Part shown: piece after piece, positions 9,031-17,936 of the stretch
Layout of the letters: every line of letters starts with the position of its first letter
How positions within the stretch are numbered: position 1 is the stretch's first letter
Assembly: GCA_003279935.1 (NCBI GenBank)
Contig: QCGL01000001.1
Location: forward strand, 62,001-126,000
Length of the DNA: 64,000 nt
Direction: 5' to 3'
From: Prochlorococcus sp. AG-388-A04
GTDB lineage: Bacteria > Cyanobacteriota > Cyanobacteriia > PCC-6307 > Cyanobiaceae
Position numbers and translations under genes: made by a program
The notes under the pieces: generated by a model
Told to the model about the DNA's origin: nothing
Database searches by the model: none
What the model saw: the letters and a program-made list of their open reading frames with translations, nothing else

Positions 9031-10589
9031 TAAAGTACTATATTAATTTTAGAAAAATTTTTATTAAACAAACAAAGAATTTAATATCAGATTTAAAGCC
9101 TTTAAATATTGCTTCTTTAATAGTTGCATTTACACTTATAATACCGATTTTTAATTTCTTAATTGAAGGAATAGATTTTATTTTAGGTGGTAATTTTTCT
9201 TTAGGTATTTCTGGAAGAAAAGAAATATTTGGAACATTAAAACTTTTAGCACTTACTAGTTTTTTAGGAGGGGGTTTAGGGACCTTAAATGGCTGGTTAC
9301 TATCAAATTGCGAATTTAGATTAAGGAAAACTCTTCGTATTTTTCAACTAATTCCACTAGCAACTCCTGCATATTTGTTAACTGCAGTATTACAGGATTT
9401 AGGAAGTATTTTAGGTTACCAAATAAGTGGTTTATGGTGGGGAGTTCTTATACTCTCAATTACTACTTACCCTTATGTTTTCTTACTCGCTAACGAAAGT
9501 TTTAATAAATTTGGAGTTAATCAAATTAATGCTAGTAGAGGATTAGGGGTTGGACCATGGGGCAGCTTTTTTAAAATTGCTCTTCCAATGGCATTCCCAG
9601 CATTAATAACTGGAATCAGCCTTATGTGTATGGAAGTTATGAATGATTTAGGGACAGTTGAGTTATTAAATATTCCAAGTATTTCTAAAGGTATTACTGA
9701 AAATTGGATCATTGAAGGGAATCCTAAGAGCGCCATTGGATTATCATTAGTTGCTTTAATAATAGTTTTTACTTTAATTTTGTTTGAAAAACTTTCAAGA
9801 AGGAAGACAAAGCGTTGGAGTGACAATCCTGCCTCATTAAGTTCTCTGGGATTTGAGTTAAAAGGAAATAGGTCTTACATAGCATATTTATTTACTTCAT
9901 TACCACCATTATTTGCGATTGGAATTCCATTTTCTTGGTTTCTATTAAATATTGATCAGTTAAATAAAGGATTCACAACAGAATTAATATCTCTTACTTT
10001 TAGAACTATTAGCCTTGGAATAATTGCTGCATTAGTAGCGTTAATTTTCTCTTTAATATTAACGCTATCTAATCGTCAGAATAAGAATTTACTTATGAGA
10101 TTAATAACATTCCCAGCAGGGATTGGATATGCAATCCCAGGAACTGTATTAGCTATATCATTAATAAGTATTTCCAATTCAAAGTTCTATTTTATTGCTA
10201 TATTCCTTCTGATCTGGGGTTACGTAGTTCGATTTTTAACTATTTCAAAAGGTTCTCTTGATTCTGGATTTGAAAGAATATCTCCAACCCTTGATGAGGC
10301 TGCAAAGGGACTAGGCTCTAATTGGTTTGGTGTTATCAAGAAGATACATATTCCACTATTAAAAGGTCCAATCTTTGTTGGATCACTTTTAGTATTTGTA
10401 GACACAATTAAGGAGTTACCAATTACATTTATTCTTAGACCTTTCGACTTTGATACCTTATCTGTAAGGATATATCAATATGCTGGAGATGAGCGAATGG
10501 CAGAAGCCTTATTACCTGCATTCTTTATAACAGTCTTGGGGCTAATTGCATCAAGTACATTAATTCCAAGCTTAGAAAAAAAGAACTAA
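9027..10589 (+). CDS. futB: FutB-like iron(III) ABC transporter permease lacking a standard start codon
   Basis: This is a double-length permease (about 520 residues, two binding-protein-dependent transport domains) of the type that moves ferric iron with a FutA/FutC partner. Membrane segments run throughout. EAA-like loops appear as INASRGLGVGPWGSFFKIALP in the first half and LDEAAKGLGSNWFGVIKKIHIP in the second. The coding frame is clearly homologous upstream as far as KYYINFRKIF, yet no ATG, GTG or TTG exists in frame before 9375, a TTG inside the first domain. I place the start at ATA 9027, where a single G at 9029 would restore ATG. Manganese or thiamine transport is a less likely alternative. 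Confidence 0.82.
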   Translation: MIKYYINFRKIFIKQTKNLISDLKPLNIASLIVAFTLIIPIFNFLIEGIDFILGGNFSLGISGRKEIFGTLKLLALTSFLGGGLGTLNGWLLSNCEFRLRKTLRIFQLIPLATPAYLLTAVLQDLGSILGYQISGLWWGVLILSITTYPYVFLLANESFNKFGVNQINASRGLGVGPWGSFFKIALPMAFPALITGISLMCMEVMNDLGTVELLNIPSISKGITENWIIEGNPKSAIGLSLVALIIVFTLILFEKLSRRKTKRWSDNPASLSSLGFELKGNRSYIAYLFTSLPPLFAIGIPFSWFLLNIDQLNKGFTTELISLTFRTISLGIIAALVALIFSLILTLSNRQNKNLLMRLITFPAGIGYAIPGTVLAISLISISNSKFYFIAIFLLIWGYVVRFLTISKGSLDSGFERISPTLDEAAKGLGSNWFGVIKKIHIPLLKGPIFVGSLLVFVDTIKELPITFILRPFDFDTLSVRIYQYAGDERMAEALLPAFFITVLGLIASSTLIPSLEKKN

Positions 10590-11530
10590 ATTTTATTTAA
10601 AAATTTTCTTAATAAGAATGGAAGACCTAAAAATAAATCTGCCGAGGTAGATATCAATCTAAAATAAATTAAACTTGGAAGAATTATATTGTGTGGAATA
10701 TTTTTTCCACAAAAAAAAAGAACACAAGCCTCAAATACCCCTACCCCTCCTGGGGCTGTAGGTACTATTAATCCAATAGCCCAGGACAAACAAAAAATTA
10801 CCAATAAATAAAAAATACTATATTGATTGTCTAAATTAACTATATAAAAGCAAATAATAAATCCAATAAATTTTGATAATACAAAAAGGATCTCAATCAA
10901 AAAAGCTCTCGTAGGGAAGAAAGAAATTATTTTTATTCTTTCCTCAAATCGATACTTTTCATTCTTAATTTTTAAAGATTTAATGGTTTTACCTTTTAAG
11001 GTTTCTAACCTTTCCAAAATATAGAAAATTAATTTTCTATTCAGAAATATCAAAGGTATAAGTAATAAAAAATAAAATGGGAAAAAAATTATACCAACTG
11101 AAGCCAATAAGAAAGATGCACACAACATAAAATAAGGTTCAATTAGTGTCGAATAAAAAGCTAATTGAGGATTACTAATATCTTTTAGAAAGTTATATCT
11201 TTCAAAGAAATGCCAAATACCTCCTGGAACATATTTAAGAATATTCGTCAGAACATAAAAGGAAATTAAACTTTTTTTAATCTTGGTTTCACCAAACCAA
11301 GCAACTATATTTTTCCAAGCTAGTGCATTAAAATAAATACTAAATATACAAAATGAAAATGATAAAAATATATAATTTCCATTTCTAGCAAAATCAATAT
11401 TTAATGAAATTTGATCAAAATTTTTAAAAAAATAAAAAGAGAAATAAGTTATACTCAAAAGAAAAAAAAGTTTCTTCAGGATTACAAAGTTAATATTCTT
11501 TAAAAGATTTATAAAATAAGTTTTTTTCAT
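10586..11530 (-). CDS. UPF0104 / lysylphosphatidylglycerol synthase-like membrane protein
   Basis: This is a multi-spanning inner-membrane protein of the UPF0104 family, related to the flippase-like part of MprF. Seven to eight hydrophobic segments are visible. The conserved block APGGVGVFEACVLFF lies near the C-terminal third, and YVPGGIWHFFERY is a second family landmark. No soluble aminoacyl transferase domain is present, so lipid aminoacylation is not supported. ATG at 11530 is preferred; a TTG six codons upstream would overlap larC. Its 3' end overlaps that of the permease gene by four bases. Function is unknown. Confidence 0.82.
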   Translation of the reverse strand: MKKTYFINLLKNINFVILKKLFFLLSITYFSFYFFKNFDQISLNIDFARNGNYIFLSFSFCIFSIYFNALAWKNIVAWFGETKIKKSLISFYVLTNILKYVPGGIWHFFERYNFLKDISNPQLAFYSTLIEPYFMLCASFLLASVGIIFFPFYFLLLIPLIFLNRKLIFYILERLETLKGKTIKSLKIKNEKYRFEERIKIISFFPTRAFLIEILFVLSKFIGFIICFYIVNLDNQYSIFYLLVIFCLSWAIGLIVPTAPGGVGVFEACVLFFCGKNIPHNIILPSLIYFRLISTSADLFLGLPFLLRKFLNKI

Positions 11531-11538
11531 ATTAAATC

Positions 11539-12762
11539 TTATTTCCAATCTTCAAAAGCTTTAAATTCCTTGCATGATTCTCTAATGATATTTCTTACTT
11601 CTTCAGCTGTTTTATTATTCTCAATTTGCAATCTTAAAATTTCATCATTCTCTGGTTTCATATAAATAGATCCGTTAGGTTTCATTGATTGTTTAAATTT
11701 AATTTTTCCAAAGGTTGTTAGACACTCCCCCTTTCTTCTCAGTAAAACCCACCTCGCTTGTTTTCTTTCTCTCAAACCTATAGTAGTAGAAAATTCAAAC
11801 CATAATTTCCTAAAATACTCCTGCTTTTTAATAGGTAAGATAACTTGGATAGAAAAACCTATTCTGTTTTTTTTCATATTAATTGTCTGAGAAGAAACAT
11901 CATAAGCTCCTCCTTTTCTAAATTTCTCAATTAAATTAGATAGTTCTTCAGACGTTTGATCATCAATCCATGCCTCTTGAACACAAATCTCCTCATATCT
12001 TGGACTAATTTTTTGATCTATCAAATTTTCATCACTAGAATTAATTTTTAAAATCCTAACCAAATTTGGGCATGGAAGATTTAAATTCCCAAGACCTACT
12101 CCATAGGAATCAATAGAATATTTATAAGGAATTTGGAAAGATTCAACTAAATTACAAAGTAAAGCTATTCCAGTTGGAGTGGATAATTCGCCCTCTATAG
12201 AATCAATACTTGAGATCACCTTAATATTTTTTTTTCTTAATAACTCTATTACCGCAGGAGATGGTATTGATAGTTTGCCATGATCAGCCTGAATAAAACC
12301 TTTCCCTAAAGTAGGTTCATTACAAAAAACCTTATTTGGCTTTAAATATTCAATTGAAGTACAGACTCCAATAATATCTACTAAGGAGTCGATTGCACCG
12401 ATCTCATGAAAATGAACTTCTTCTGGGTTAATACCATGAACTCTTCCTTCTGCTTTAGCTAAAGACTCGAAAACTTCATAAATTCTTTTTTTTAATTGTT
12501 CTTCTAATTGTGCTTTCAGAATTAAATTTTTAATACTTTTCCAATCTCTTTTAGTACTTTGATCAACTTTCTCAACATCAACCTTTATTCCTCGAATTGA
12601 ACAATTTTGAGATTCTCTAAAGTTTAAATAATATAAATTTTCTAATCCAAAACATGCGAGTTTTTTCTCAATTTCATCTTTTGGTACCCCCAAATCGTAA
12701 AAAGCCCCCAATAACATATCCCCAGAGACCCCTGGAGAACACTCAATTAAAATTTCTTCCAT
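11539..12762 (-). CDS. larC: LarC-type nickel pincer cofactor biosynthesis protein
   Basis: LarC inserts nickel into the pyridinium dithiocarboxylate pincer cofactor of lactate racemase-type enzymes. Family landmarks are SPGVSGDMLLGAFYDLG at the N terminus, the histidine-bearing HEIGAIDSLVDIIG and GELSTPTGIALL. At 407 residues it is a complete single frame, unlike the Lactobacillus gene that needs a ribosomal frameshift. No larA, larB or larE is in the window. Many cyanobacteria carry this family, so a broader nickel role is possible. Confidence 0.9.
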   Translation of the reverse strand: MEEILIECSPGVSGDMLLGAFYDLGVPKDEIEKKLACFGLENLYYLNFRESQNCSIRGIKVDVEKVDQSTKRDWKSIKNLILKAQLEEQLKKRIYEVFESLAKAEGRVHGINPEEVHFHEIGAIDSLVDIIGVCTSIEYLKPNKVFCNEPTLGKGFIQADHGKLSIPSPAVIELLRKKNIKVISSIDSIEGELSTPTGIALLCNLVESFQIPYKYSIDSYGVGLGNLNLPCPNLVRILKINSSDENLIDQKISPRYEEICVQEAWIDDQTSEELSNLIEKFRKGGAYDVSSQTINMKKNRIGFSIQVILPIKKQEYFRKLWFEFSTTIGLRERKQARWVLLRRKGECLTTFGKIKFKQSMKPNGSIYMKPENDEILRLQIENNKTAEEVRNIIRESCKEFKAFEDWK

Positions 12763-12827
12763 AATCCTTTATGATTTTTTGAATAATAAGAATTCAAGAG
12801 ATAAAAAATTAACAATAGTAATCAATT

Positions 12828-13427
12828 CTATACTTTTTCAGATTTTATTTTTTCGATAATTTCGTACTTAACCATTCTCAGAGTATTTCCATCTTTAATC
12901 ACATCGAGGCTTACAAAGTTATTCAGAAATTGAAGAGGTATATCTCCTTCAATAATAATTTTAAAAGTTGAATATTTTGATCTCTTTGAAGGTGGAGAAG
13001 AACAAATTTTTATAATAATCTCTTTCTTTTTTGTATTTACATAGACCAATTCTCCTCTTATTGAAAAATAATTATTATTTAAATTTAATTCTTCTAATAA
13101 CTCATTAGGATCCTTTTCAGAATTATTTTTATCAAATTGATTTAACTGATAAGGGTCCCATATACCAGCTACCTGTAAATGTAGATTGTTAATATTTTTA
13201 TTTCTTGGATAAACAATCCAAAAATAATCCTTCTCTAAATTGATATATTTTTTTATCAGCGCTATAGCTTTTCCAAGAATAACTGTTTCAAGTATTTTTC
13301 CTTCCTTATCAGTTAATGTTCCTCTATTTAATTGATCAATATTATTTGGCTTATAAATACCTTTAACAATACCTATTGCCCTGTACTGTAATTTATTTGT
13401 AACTTCTTGGATAGGATTTTTAATCAT
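12828..13427 (-). CDS. Conserved hypothetical protein (199 aa)
   Basis: No function is recognised. The N-terminal half (YRAIGIVKGIYKP, NRGTLTDKEG, FWIVYPRN, LHLQVAGIWDP) resembles a cyanobacterial family in which a small beta-barrel domain is followed by a variable acidic linker and a second beta-rich part (YFSIRGELVYVNTKKKE). No signal peptide or membrane segment is seen. It lies 65 bases upstream of larC on the same strand and may be co-transcribed with it. Confidence 0.75.
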   Translation of the reverse strand: MIKNPIQEVTNKLQYRAIGIVKGIYKPNNIDQLNRGTLTDKEGKILETVILGKAIALIKKYINLEKDYFWIVYPRNKNINNLHLQVAGIWDPYQLNQFDKNNSEKDPNELLEELNLNNNYFSIRGELVYVNTKKKEIIIKICSSPPSKRSKYSTFKIIIEGDIPLQFLNNFVSLDVIKDGNTLRMVKYEIIEKIKSEKV

Positions 13428-13471
13428 ATTTAGTTATGTTTAAGAAATGTTTTAATACGATATTTACTGGA

Positions 13472-13768
13472 TTAAAGACTTTCTTTTACTTCAATCTCAT
13501 TAAATGATTTTAATGCATCATCAATAGCATCAGATGGATTTGTCGCATCATTCATACTATTAGCCCTTCTAAGCATCTCAACTATTTCGAATGGGTTAGT
13601 AGGTAAAGCTGAACTATTTGTCTCAATTTTTGTAGAGCTATTAATTTCACTTTCGTAAAGGTATGACTCTTCTGCATTTAATATAGTCGATTTGATATTA
13701 ATGAATGAAACAAATAAAATGCAAATTTTCCCTAATCTTGATATCTTTTTATTTAATTTGAATTTCAT
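13472..13768 (-). CDS. Small secreted hypothetical protein
   Basis: The protein starts with lysines and a hydrophobic stretch (ICILFVSFINIKSTIL) that ends in an Ala-Glu junction, consistent with a cleaved signal peptide or membrane anchor. The mature part is acidic with a conserved-looking NPFEIVEMLRRANSMNDATNPSDAIDD-type segment (split here: NPFEIVEMLRRAN, then SMNDATNPSDAID). I prefer the ATG five codons inside a TTG-started frame. Homologues are probably limited to picocyanobacteria. Function unknown. Confidence 0.6.
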   Translation of the reverse strand: MKFKLNKKISRLGKICILFVSFINIKSTILNAEESYLYESEINSSTKIETNSSALPTNPFEIVEMLRRANSMNDATNPSDAIDDALKSFNEIEVKESL

Positions 13769-13840
13769 TTTGTTTAATTTCAAAATAATTTAAGATTTAT
13801 AATTATTTGCTATTTTAATTTTACATAATATGGTAATAAA

Positions 13841-14686
13841 TTGTTAATAGCAACTTGGAATGTAAACTCTGTAAGAACAAGGCTTTCTCAAATTACTAAT
13901 TGGATTAAGGAGGTAAATCCAGATATCCTTTGTCTACAAGAAACTAAAGTTGTAGACGATGCTTTCCCCTCATCGCATTTTGAAGAATTAGGTTATGAAG
14001 TTATTATTCATGGGCAAAAATCTTACAATGGGGTTGCAATAATAAGTAAGTTTAAAATTGAAAATGTAAATAAAGGATTTACTAATGAGAATAAACAGGA
14101 GAAATTATCTTTAGACATTAATGAGCAAAAAAGGTTAATTTCTGCAGATATCAATGGGTTAAAAATAATAAATGTTTATGTGCCAAACGGTTCTTCAATA
14201 AATTCTGACAAATTCGATTATAAGATTAAATGGTTAAATCATTTATCAGCATTCTTAGATGAGCAAGTGAAAGATGATGATTTAGTCTGTTTGGTAGGCG
14301 ATTTTAATATAGCTCCAAGCGAAATAGATATTCATAACCCTCAAAAATTTGAAGGGGGAATAATGGCTTCAAAGATTGAAAGAGAATCACTCAATAATGT
14401 TCTTAAAGGAAGATTTTTTGATTCTTTTCGGATTTTTGAGAAGAATACTGGGCATTGGAGTTGGTGGGATTACCGTAATAATGCGTATGAGCTAAATAAA
14501 GGTTGGAGAATTGACCATATTTATATCAGTAAAAACCTTTCATCAAAACTTAAAAGTTGTGTAATAGAGAGGAATCAAAGAGAAAATTTACAACCTAGTG
14601 ATCATGCTCCAGTATTAATTAATCTAGAGATCGATAATCAAAATGAAGATTACTTAGATGGTGATGATGATCTTTTCGAAATATAA
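13841..14686 (+). CDS. xth: Exodeoxyribonuclease III / AP endonuclease
   Basis: Xth-family AP endonucleases cut DNA at abasic sites in base excision repair. The full motif set is present: ATWNVNSVRTR, LCLQETKV (metal-binding Glu), YNGVAI, GDFNIAPSEIDIHNP, WSWWDYR, WRIDHIYIS and the catalytic SDHAPVL. The length of 281 residues is slightly over the usual 250-270, with an acidic tail. The start is TTG, and no in-frame ATG precedes the first conserved strand. Confidence 0.96.
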   Translation: MLIATWNVNSVRTRLSQITNWIKEVNPDILCLQETKVVDDAFPSSHFEELGYEVIIHGQKSYNGVAIISKFKIENVNKGFTNENKQEKLSLDINEQKRLISADINGLKIINVYVPNGSSINSDKFDYKIKWLNHLSAFLDEQVKDDDLVCLVGDFNIAPSEIDIHNPQKFEGGIMASKIERESLNNVLKGRFFDSFRIFEKNTGHWSWWDYRNNAYELNKGWRIDHIYISKNLSSKLKSCVIERNQRENLQPSDHAPVLINLEIDNQNEDYLDGDDDLFEI

Positions 14687-14842
14687 TTACAAAAGATCTT
14701 AATTTTTTATAAACGGCGAAACGCTTTATATTAAAGAGTAATGTAGAAATAAACCAACTTAATTCCAAATTTTCCTCAAAATTAATTATTTACATTCCAA
14801 AGTTTCGCAGTAAAAATATCATGATGTAGAATTTCTATCTAA

Positions 14843-14871
14843 TTGACAAAATTTTTACTTATTTCTAAGTT
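14843..14871 (+). promoter_or_regulatory. Possible promoter upstream of hemL
   Basis: A consensus -35 hexamer TTGACA (14843-14848) is followed after 17 bases by a poor -10 match, TAAGTT; an alternative CATAAT sits at 14876-14881. The rest of the 227-base gap between xth and hemL shows no gene. Marine picocyanobacterial promoters usually lack -35 elements, so the exact TTGACA may be chance. Confidence 0.3.
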
Positions 14872-14913
14872 AGAACATAATGAAAATTTCTCAAAACCAC
14901 AATCATTTAAATT

Positions 14914-16215
14914 TTGACTGACATATTAAAAACTACTCATTCTGAAGAAGTTTTCTCTTCAGCTTTAGAATTAATGCCAGGAGGGGTTAGTTCCCCTGTG
15001 AGAGCATTTAAGTCTGTTGGTGGTCAGCCAATTGTTTTTGATAGAGTAAAAGGTCCCTATGCTTGGGATGTTGACGGGAATAGGTATATTGATTACATAG
15101 GTAGTTGGGGTCCAGCTATTTGTGGACACGCCCATCCAGAAGTGATTACAGCATTGCAAGAAGCAATTGAAAAAGGTACTAGTTTTGGAGCACCTTGTGT
15201 ATTAGAAAATAAACTTGCAGAAATGGTAATAGATGCTGTTCCATCGGTTGAGATGGTTAGATTTGTAAACAGTGGCACGGAAGCCTGTATGGCGGTTTTA
15301 AGGCTAATGAGAGCATTTACAGGGAGAGATAAAGTAATAAAATTTGATGGGTGTTATCACGGTCATGCTGATATGTTTTTGGTAAAAGCTGGTTCTGGAG
15401 TAGCAACTTTAGGCTTACCAGATTCCCCAGGAGTTCCAAGAACTACAACAGCAAACACTCTAACTGCTCCTTACAACGATCTTGAAGCTGTAAAAAAATT
15501 ATTTTCTGAGAATCCTGATGCAATATCAGGAGTAATTCTTGAGCCCATAGTGGGTAATGCCGGATTTATTACTCCTGAACCTGGTTTCCTTGAAGGATTG
15601 AGAGAGTTAACAACTGAAAATGGATCTTTACTAGTTTTTGATGAAGTTATGACTGGTTTCAGAATTAGCTACGGAGGAGCTCAAGAAAAATTTGGAGTTA
15701 CGCCTGATTTAACAACTCTCGGTAAAGTAATTGGGGGAGGTTTACCTGTAGGAGCATATGGAGGAAAAAAAGAAATAATGTCAATGGTCGCCCCTTCTGG
15801 ACCTGTATATCAAGCTGGGACTTTAAGTGGAAATCCTCTAGCAATGACAGCAGGTATTAAAACTCTTGAGTTACTTAAACAAGAATGTACGTACGAAAAA
15901 CTTGAGTCAGCAACTTCTAGGTTAATTGAGGGTATTATTCAATCTGCTGAAAATAATGGTATTACAATAAATGGTGGGAGCGTAAGTGCAATGTTCGGAT
16001 TTTTCTTATGTGAGGGACCGGTAAGAAATTTCGAAGAAGCTAAAACAAATAATTCAGAACTCTTTGGCAAACTACATAGGGAAATGCTCAAAAGAGGCGT
16101 GTACTTAGCTCCAAGTCCGTTTGAGGCTGGATTTACTTCATTAGCTCATAGTGAAGAAGAAATTGATCGAACACTAGAAGCATTCGATCAATCTTTTAGT
16201 GTTATAAAAAGCTAA
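14914..16215 (+). CDS. hemL: Glutamate-1-semialdehyde 2,1-aminomutase
   Basis: This PLP enzyme makes 5-aminolevulinate, the first committed tetrapyrrole precursor of the C5 pathway. The PLP lysine is Lys271 in [18 protein letters not shown]. The family blocks [32 protein letters not shown] and [13 protein letters not shown] are intact. The length of 433 residues is normal. The start is TTG ([14 protein letters not shown]), supported by alignment to the expected N terminus. Confidence 0.98.
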   Translation: MTDILKTTHSEEVFSSALELMPGGVSSPVRAFKSVGGQPIVFDRVKGPYAWDVDGNRYIDYIGSWGPAICGHAHPEVITALQEAIEKGTSFGAPCVLENKLAEMVIDAVPSVEMVRFVNSGTEACMAVLRLMRAFTGRDKVIKFDGCYHGHADMFLVKAGSGVATLGLPDSPGVPRTTTANTLTAPYNDLEAVKKLFSENPDAISGVILEPIVGNAGFITPEPGFLEGLRELTTENGSLLVFDEVMTGFRISYGGAQEKFGVTPDLTTLGKVIGGGLPVGAYGGKKEIMSMVAPSGPVYQAGTLSGNPLAMTAGIKTLELLKQECTYEKLESATSRLIEGIIQSAENNGITINGGSVSAMFGFFLCEGPVRNFEEAKTNNSELFGKLHREMLKRGVYLAPSPFEAGFTSLAHSEEEIDRTLEAFDQSFSVIKS

Positions 16216-16219
16216 TAAA

Positions 16220-17026
16220 TTATCTATTTTGTCCTCCTACGATAACTGGGGGCATTGATCCGCTAGTCCCAGGAAGGCCAGGAACCACTTGAGTACTTCC
16301 ATCCCATTTATCTAAAAATAGTTTGAAGAGAACTTGATCATTTAATCCTTTGTTTAAAGTTTCGTATCTTAAAGCTTCTTGTCCAGCAATTTCAACTTCT
16401 GTTTTAGCTCTTAAAAGTAGCTGTCCTGCAATTTGTTTCTGTTCAATTGCTGCTCTATATTCCTCAGCAATTTCTAATCCAGTAAGATCTAAGCTTTTGA
16501 CATCTACGTAATCAAAAGAATTCAATTCCTCAGCTACGGTAGAAGCGACTTTTTCAGAAATAACATTAAATTCAGTTGCTATTGTTTCTAATTCGTATTG
16601 TGAGAAAACAGATTTTAGAGCTTTAAGTAAAGAAGGCTGAACTATCTTTTGATAAACATCACTGTTCCTACTAGCAATTGTGGCAAAAATTCTGCCTGCT
16701 TCATCAGGCTTTACAGAATATTTGACAGTAGCTGTTGCTCTAATAACTTGAAGATCTTTTGTTAAGGTTTCAAATTTCTCAGGTTGAACTTGTGTTTTTA
16801 TATCAAAGGGAAAAACCGACTGAACGAAGGGGACCTTAAAGTTTAATCCTGCTCTTCTTGAACCACCACTTACTTTCCCTAAAGTAGTCACTACTGCTAC
16901 TTGTCCAGAAGGTACTACAAATAAAGATTGAGTGATCAAAAGAAATCCGGTAAAAGATAAAACAATTAGTAACGTAGCTGTTCCTCCTGGACCAGTTGGG
17001 GTGACATTTTTGAAAGATGTTGACAT
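16220..17026 (-). CDS. Band-7/SPFH (prohibitin-like) membrane protein
   Basis: SPFH proteins form large ring assemblies at membranes that scaffold proteases or lipids. One N-terminal membrane segment spans about residues 16-37, after a Gly/Pro-rich start. The SPFH domain follows (VVPSGQVAVVTTLGKV, LNFKVPFVQSVFPFD, IQKQTQVQ-like segment), then a helical region with FDYVDVKSLDLTGLEIAEEY and AIEQKQIAGQLLLRAKTEVE. At 268 residues it matches cyanobacterial prohibitin homologues. It converges on hemL with a four-base gap. Confidence 0.92.
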   Translation of the reverse strand: MSTSFKNVTPTGPGGTATLLIVLSFTGFLLITQSLFVVPSGQVAVVTTLGKVSGGSRRAGLNFKVPFVQSVFPFDIKTQVQPEKFETLTKDLQVIRATATVKYSVKPDEAGRIFATIASRNSDVYQKIVQPSLLKALKSVFSQYELETIATEFNVISEKVASTVAEELNSFDYVDVKSLDLTGLEIAEEYRAAIEQKQIAGQLLLRAKTEVEIAGQEALRYETLNKGLNDQVLFKLFLDKWDGSTQVVPGLPGTSGSMPPVIVGGQNR

Positions 17027-17143
17027 TTAAATATGCTTTTTAATAATCATATTTAAAGAAATTAATTAATGCATTGATTAAGTATTTAATTAAAATGTTT
17101 TTTTAATAATTAGTTTACGTAATTAACAAATAAATTTTATAAG

Positions 17144-17347
17144 TTACTTTGCTTTAAATTTCTGCAATAATTGTAAATAAAGATCCTCATCTATTTCTCT
17201 TATATCGTATTCAGAAGGTAAGACTCCATGCTTGTGCTCATGGGCAGCCATCCAACAAAATTTCTCAATTTCGTTTATTGAAAAACGTGGATAATCTTTT
17301 ATTTTTAAGCACAATGAATCGAGAAGAGATTTTGAATAACCAGTCAT
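17144..17347 (-). CDS. Small conserved hypothetical protein (67 aa)
   Basis: A short soluble protein with aromatic and acidic residues (FCWMAAHEHKHGVLPSEYD, REIDEDLYLQLLQKF). No domain is recognised. An ATG start and balanced codon use support it as real. It lies 24 bases upstream of the YajQ gene's 3' end with the same orientation, and may be read with its neighbours. The 117-base gap downstream shows nothing else. Confidence 0.65.
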   Translation of the reverse strand: MTGYSKSLLDSLCLKIKDYPRFSINEIEKFCWMAAHEHKHGVLPSEYDIREIDEDLYLQLLQKFKAK

Positions 17348-17371
17348 TATAAGGCCTTAATCATTAACATC

Positions 17372-17869
17372 TTATCGATAATTATTAGCTTGCAGAGGAA
17401 TTTTATATGTCTCCTCCAAATTTTCAAGTAACTTAATTGCTAATTGGAGATCATTCTTGCTTTTACTCATTACTCTTAATGTTTCTCCATTGATGCTTAC
17501 ATTAATCTTTTTAATTTCATCTCTAATATTTTTACTGATTTTTTTTGCAATTTCCTGATTAAGTCCTTTCTTTAAAGTAATGGTTTGCTTTACTTTATTT
17601 CCGCTTACAGCTTCAATATCATCGTAATCAAAGATTTTTAGAGAGAGTTTTCTTTTAATTGCCTTTTGTCTGATAATATCTATCACCGAATTTAGAGTTA
17701 ATTCACTATTTGTAATTATAAAGATATGTTCTTTTTCCAAGTCCACAGATGTTTCAGTACCTTTAAGATCATATCTTTGAGAAATCTCTCTTTTAACTTG
17801 ATCTAAAGCATTGACCAATTCTTGTCTATCAAAATCAGAAACTACATCAAATGAAAAATTTTCTGCCAT
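17372..17869 (-). CDS. YajQ family nucleotide-binding protein
   Basis: YajQ proteins have two ferredoxin-like domains and bind nucleotides; some bind cyclic di-GMP, others RNA. The N terminus FSFDVVSDFDRQELVNALDQ and the block EISQRYDLKGTETSVDLE are diagnostic, with VSINGETLRVMSKSKNDLQ in the second half. The length of 165 residues is standard. Cyclic di-GMP signalling is minimal or absent in Prochlorococcus, so an RNA or other nucleotide ligand is more plausible here (inference). Confidence 0.94.
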   Translation of the reverse strand: MAENFSFDVVSDFDRQELVNALDQVKREISQRYDLKGTETSVDLEKEHIFIITNSELTLNSVIDIIRQKAIKRKLSLKIFDYDDIEAVSGNKVKQTITLKKGLNQEIAKKISKNIRDEIKKINVSINGETLRVMSKSKNDLQLAIKLLENLEETYKIPLQANNYR

Positions 17870-17936
17870 TACTTAAATGTTAAATTAATTTAATTATCAC
17901 CCTAAATAAACTTAAAAAAAAATAAGAGGAGTTAAT

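Noticed and set aside
9375-10589. Permease gene starting at TTG 9375
   Set aside because: About 115 upstream codons in the same frame read as homologous permease sequence; the family needs this part.
9027-10589. Calling the permease a pseudogene
   Set aside because: The whole frame is open and well conserved in style; only the start codon is non-standard.
11539-12762. Programmed frameshift in larC
   Set aside because: Both LarC parts lie in one uninterrupted frame here.
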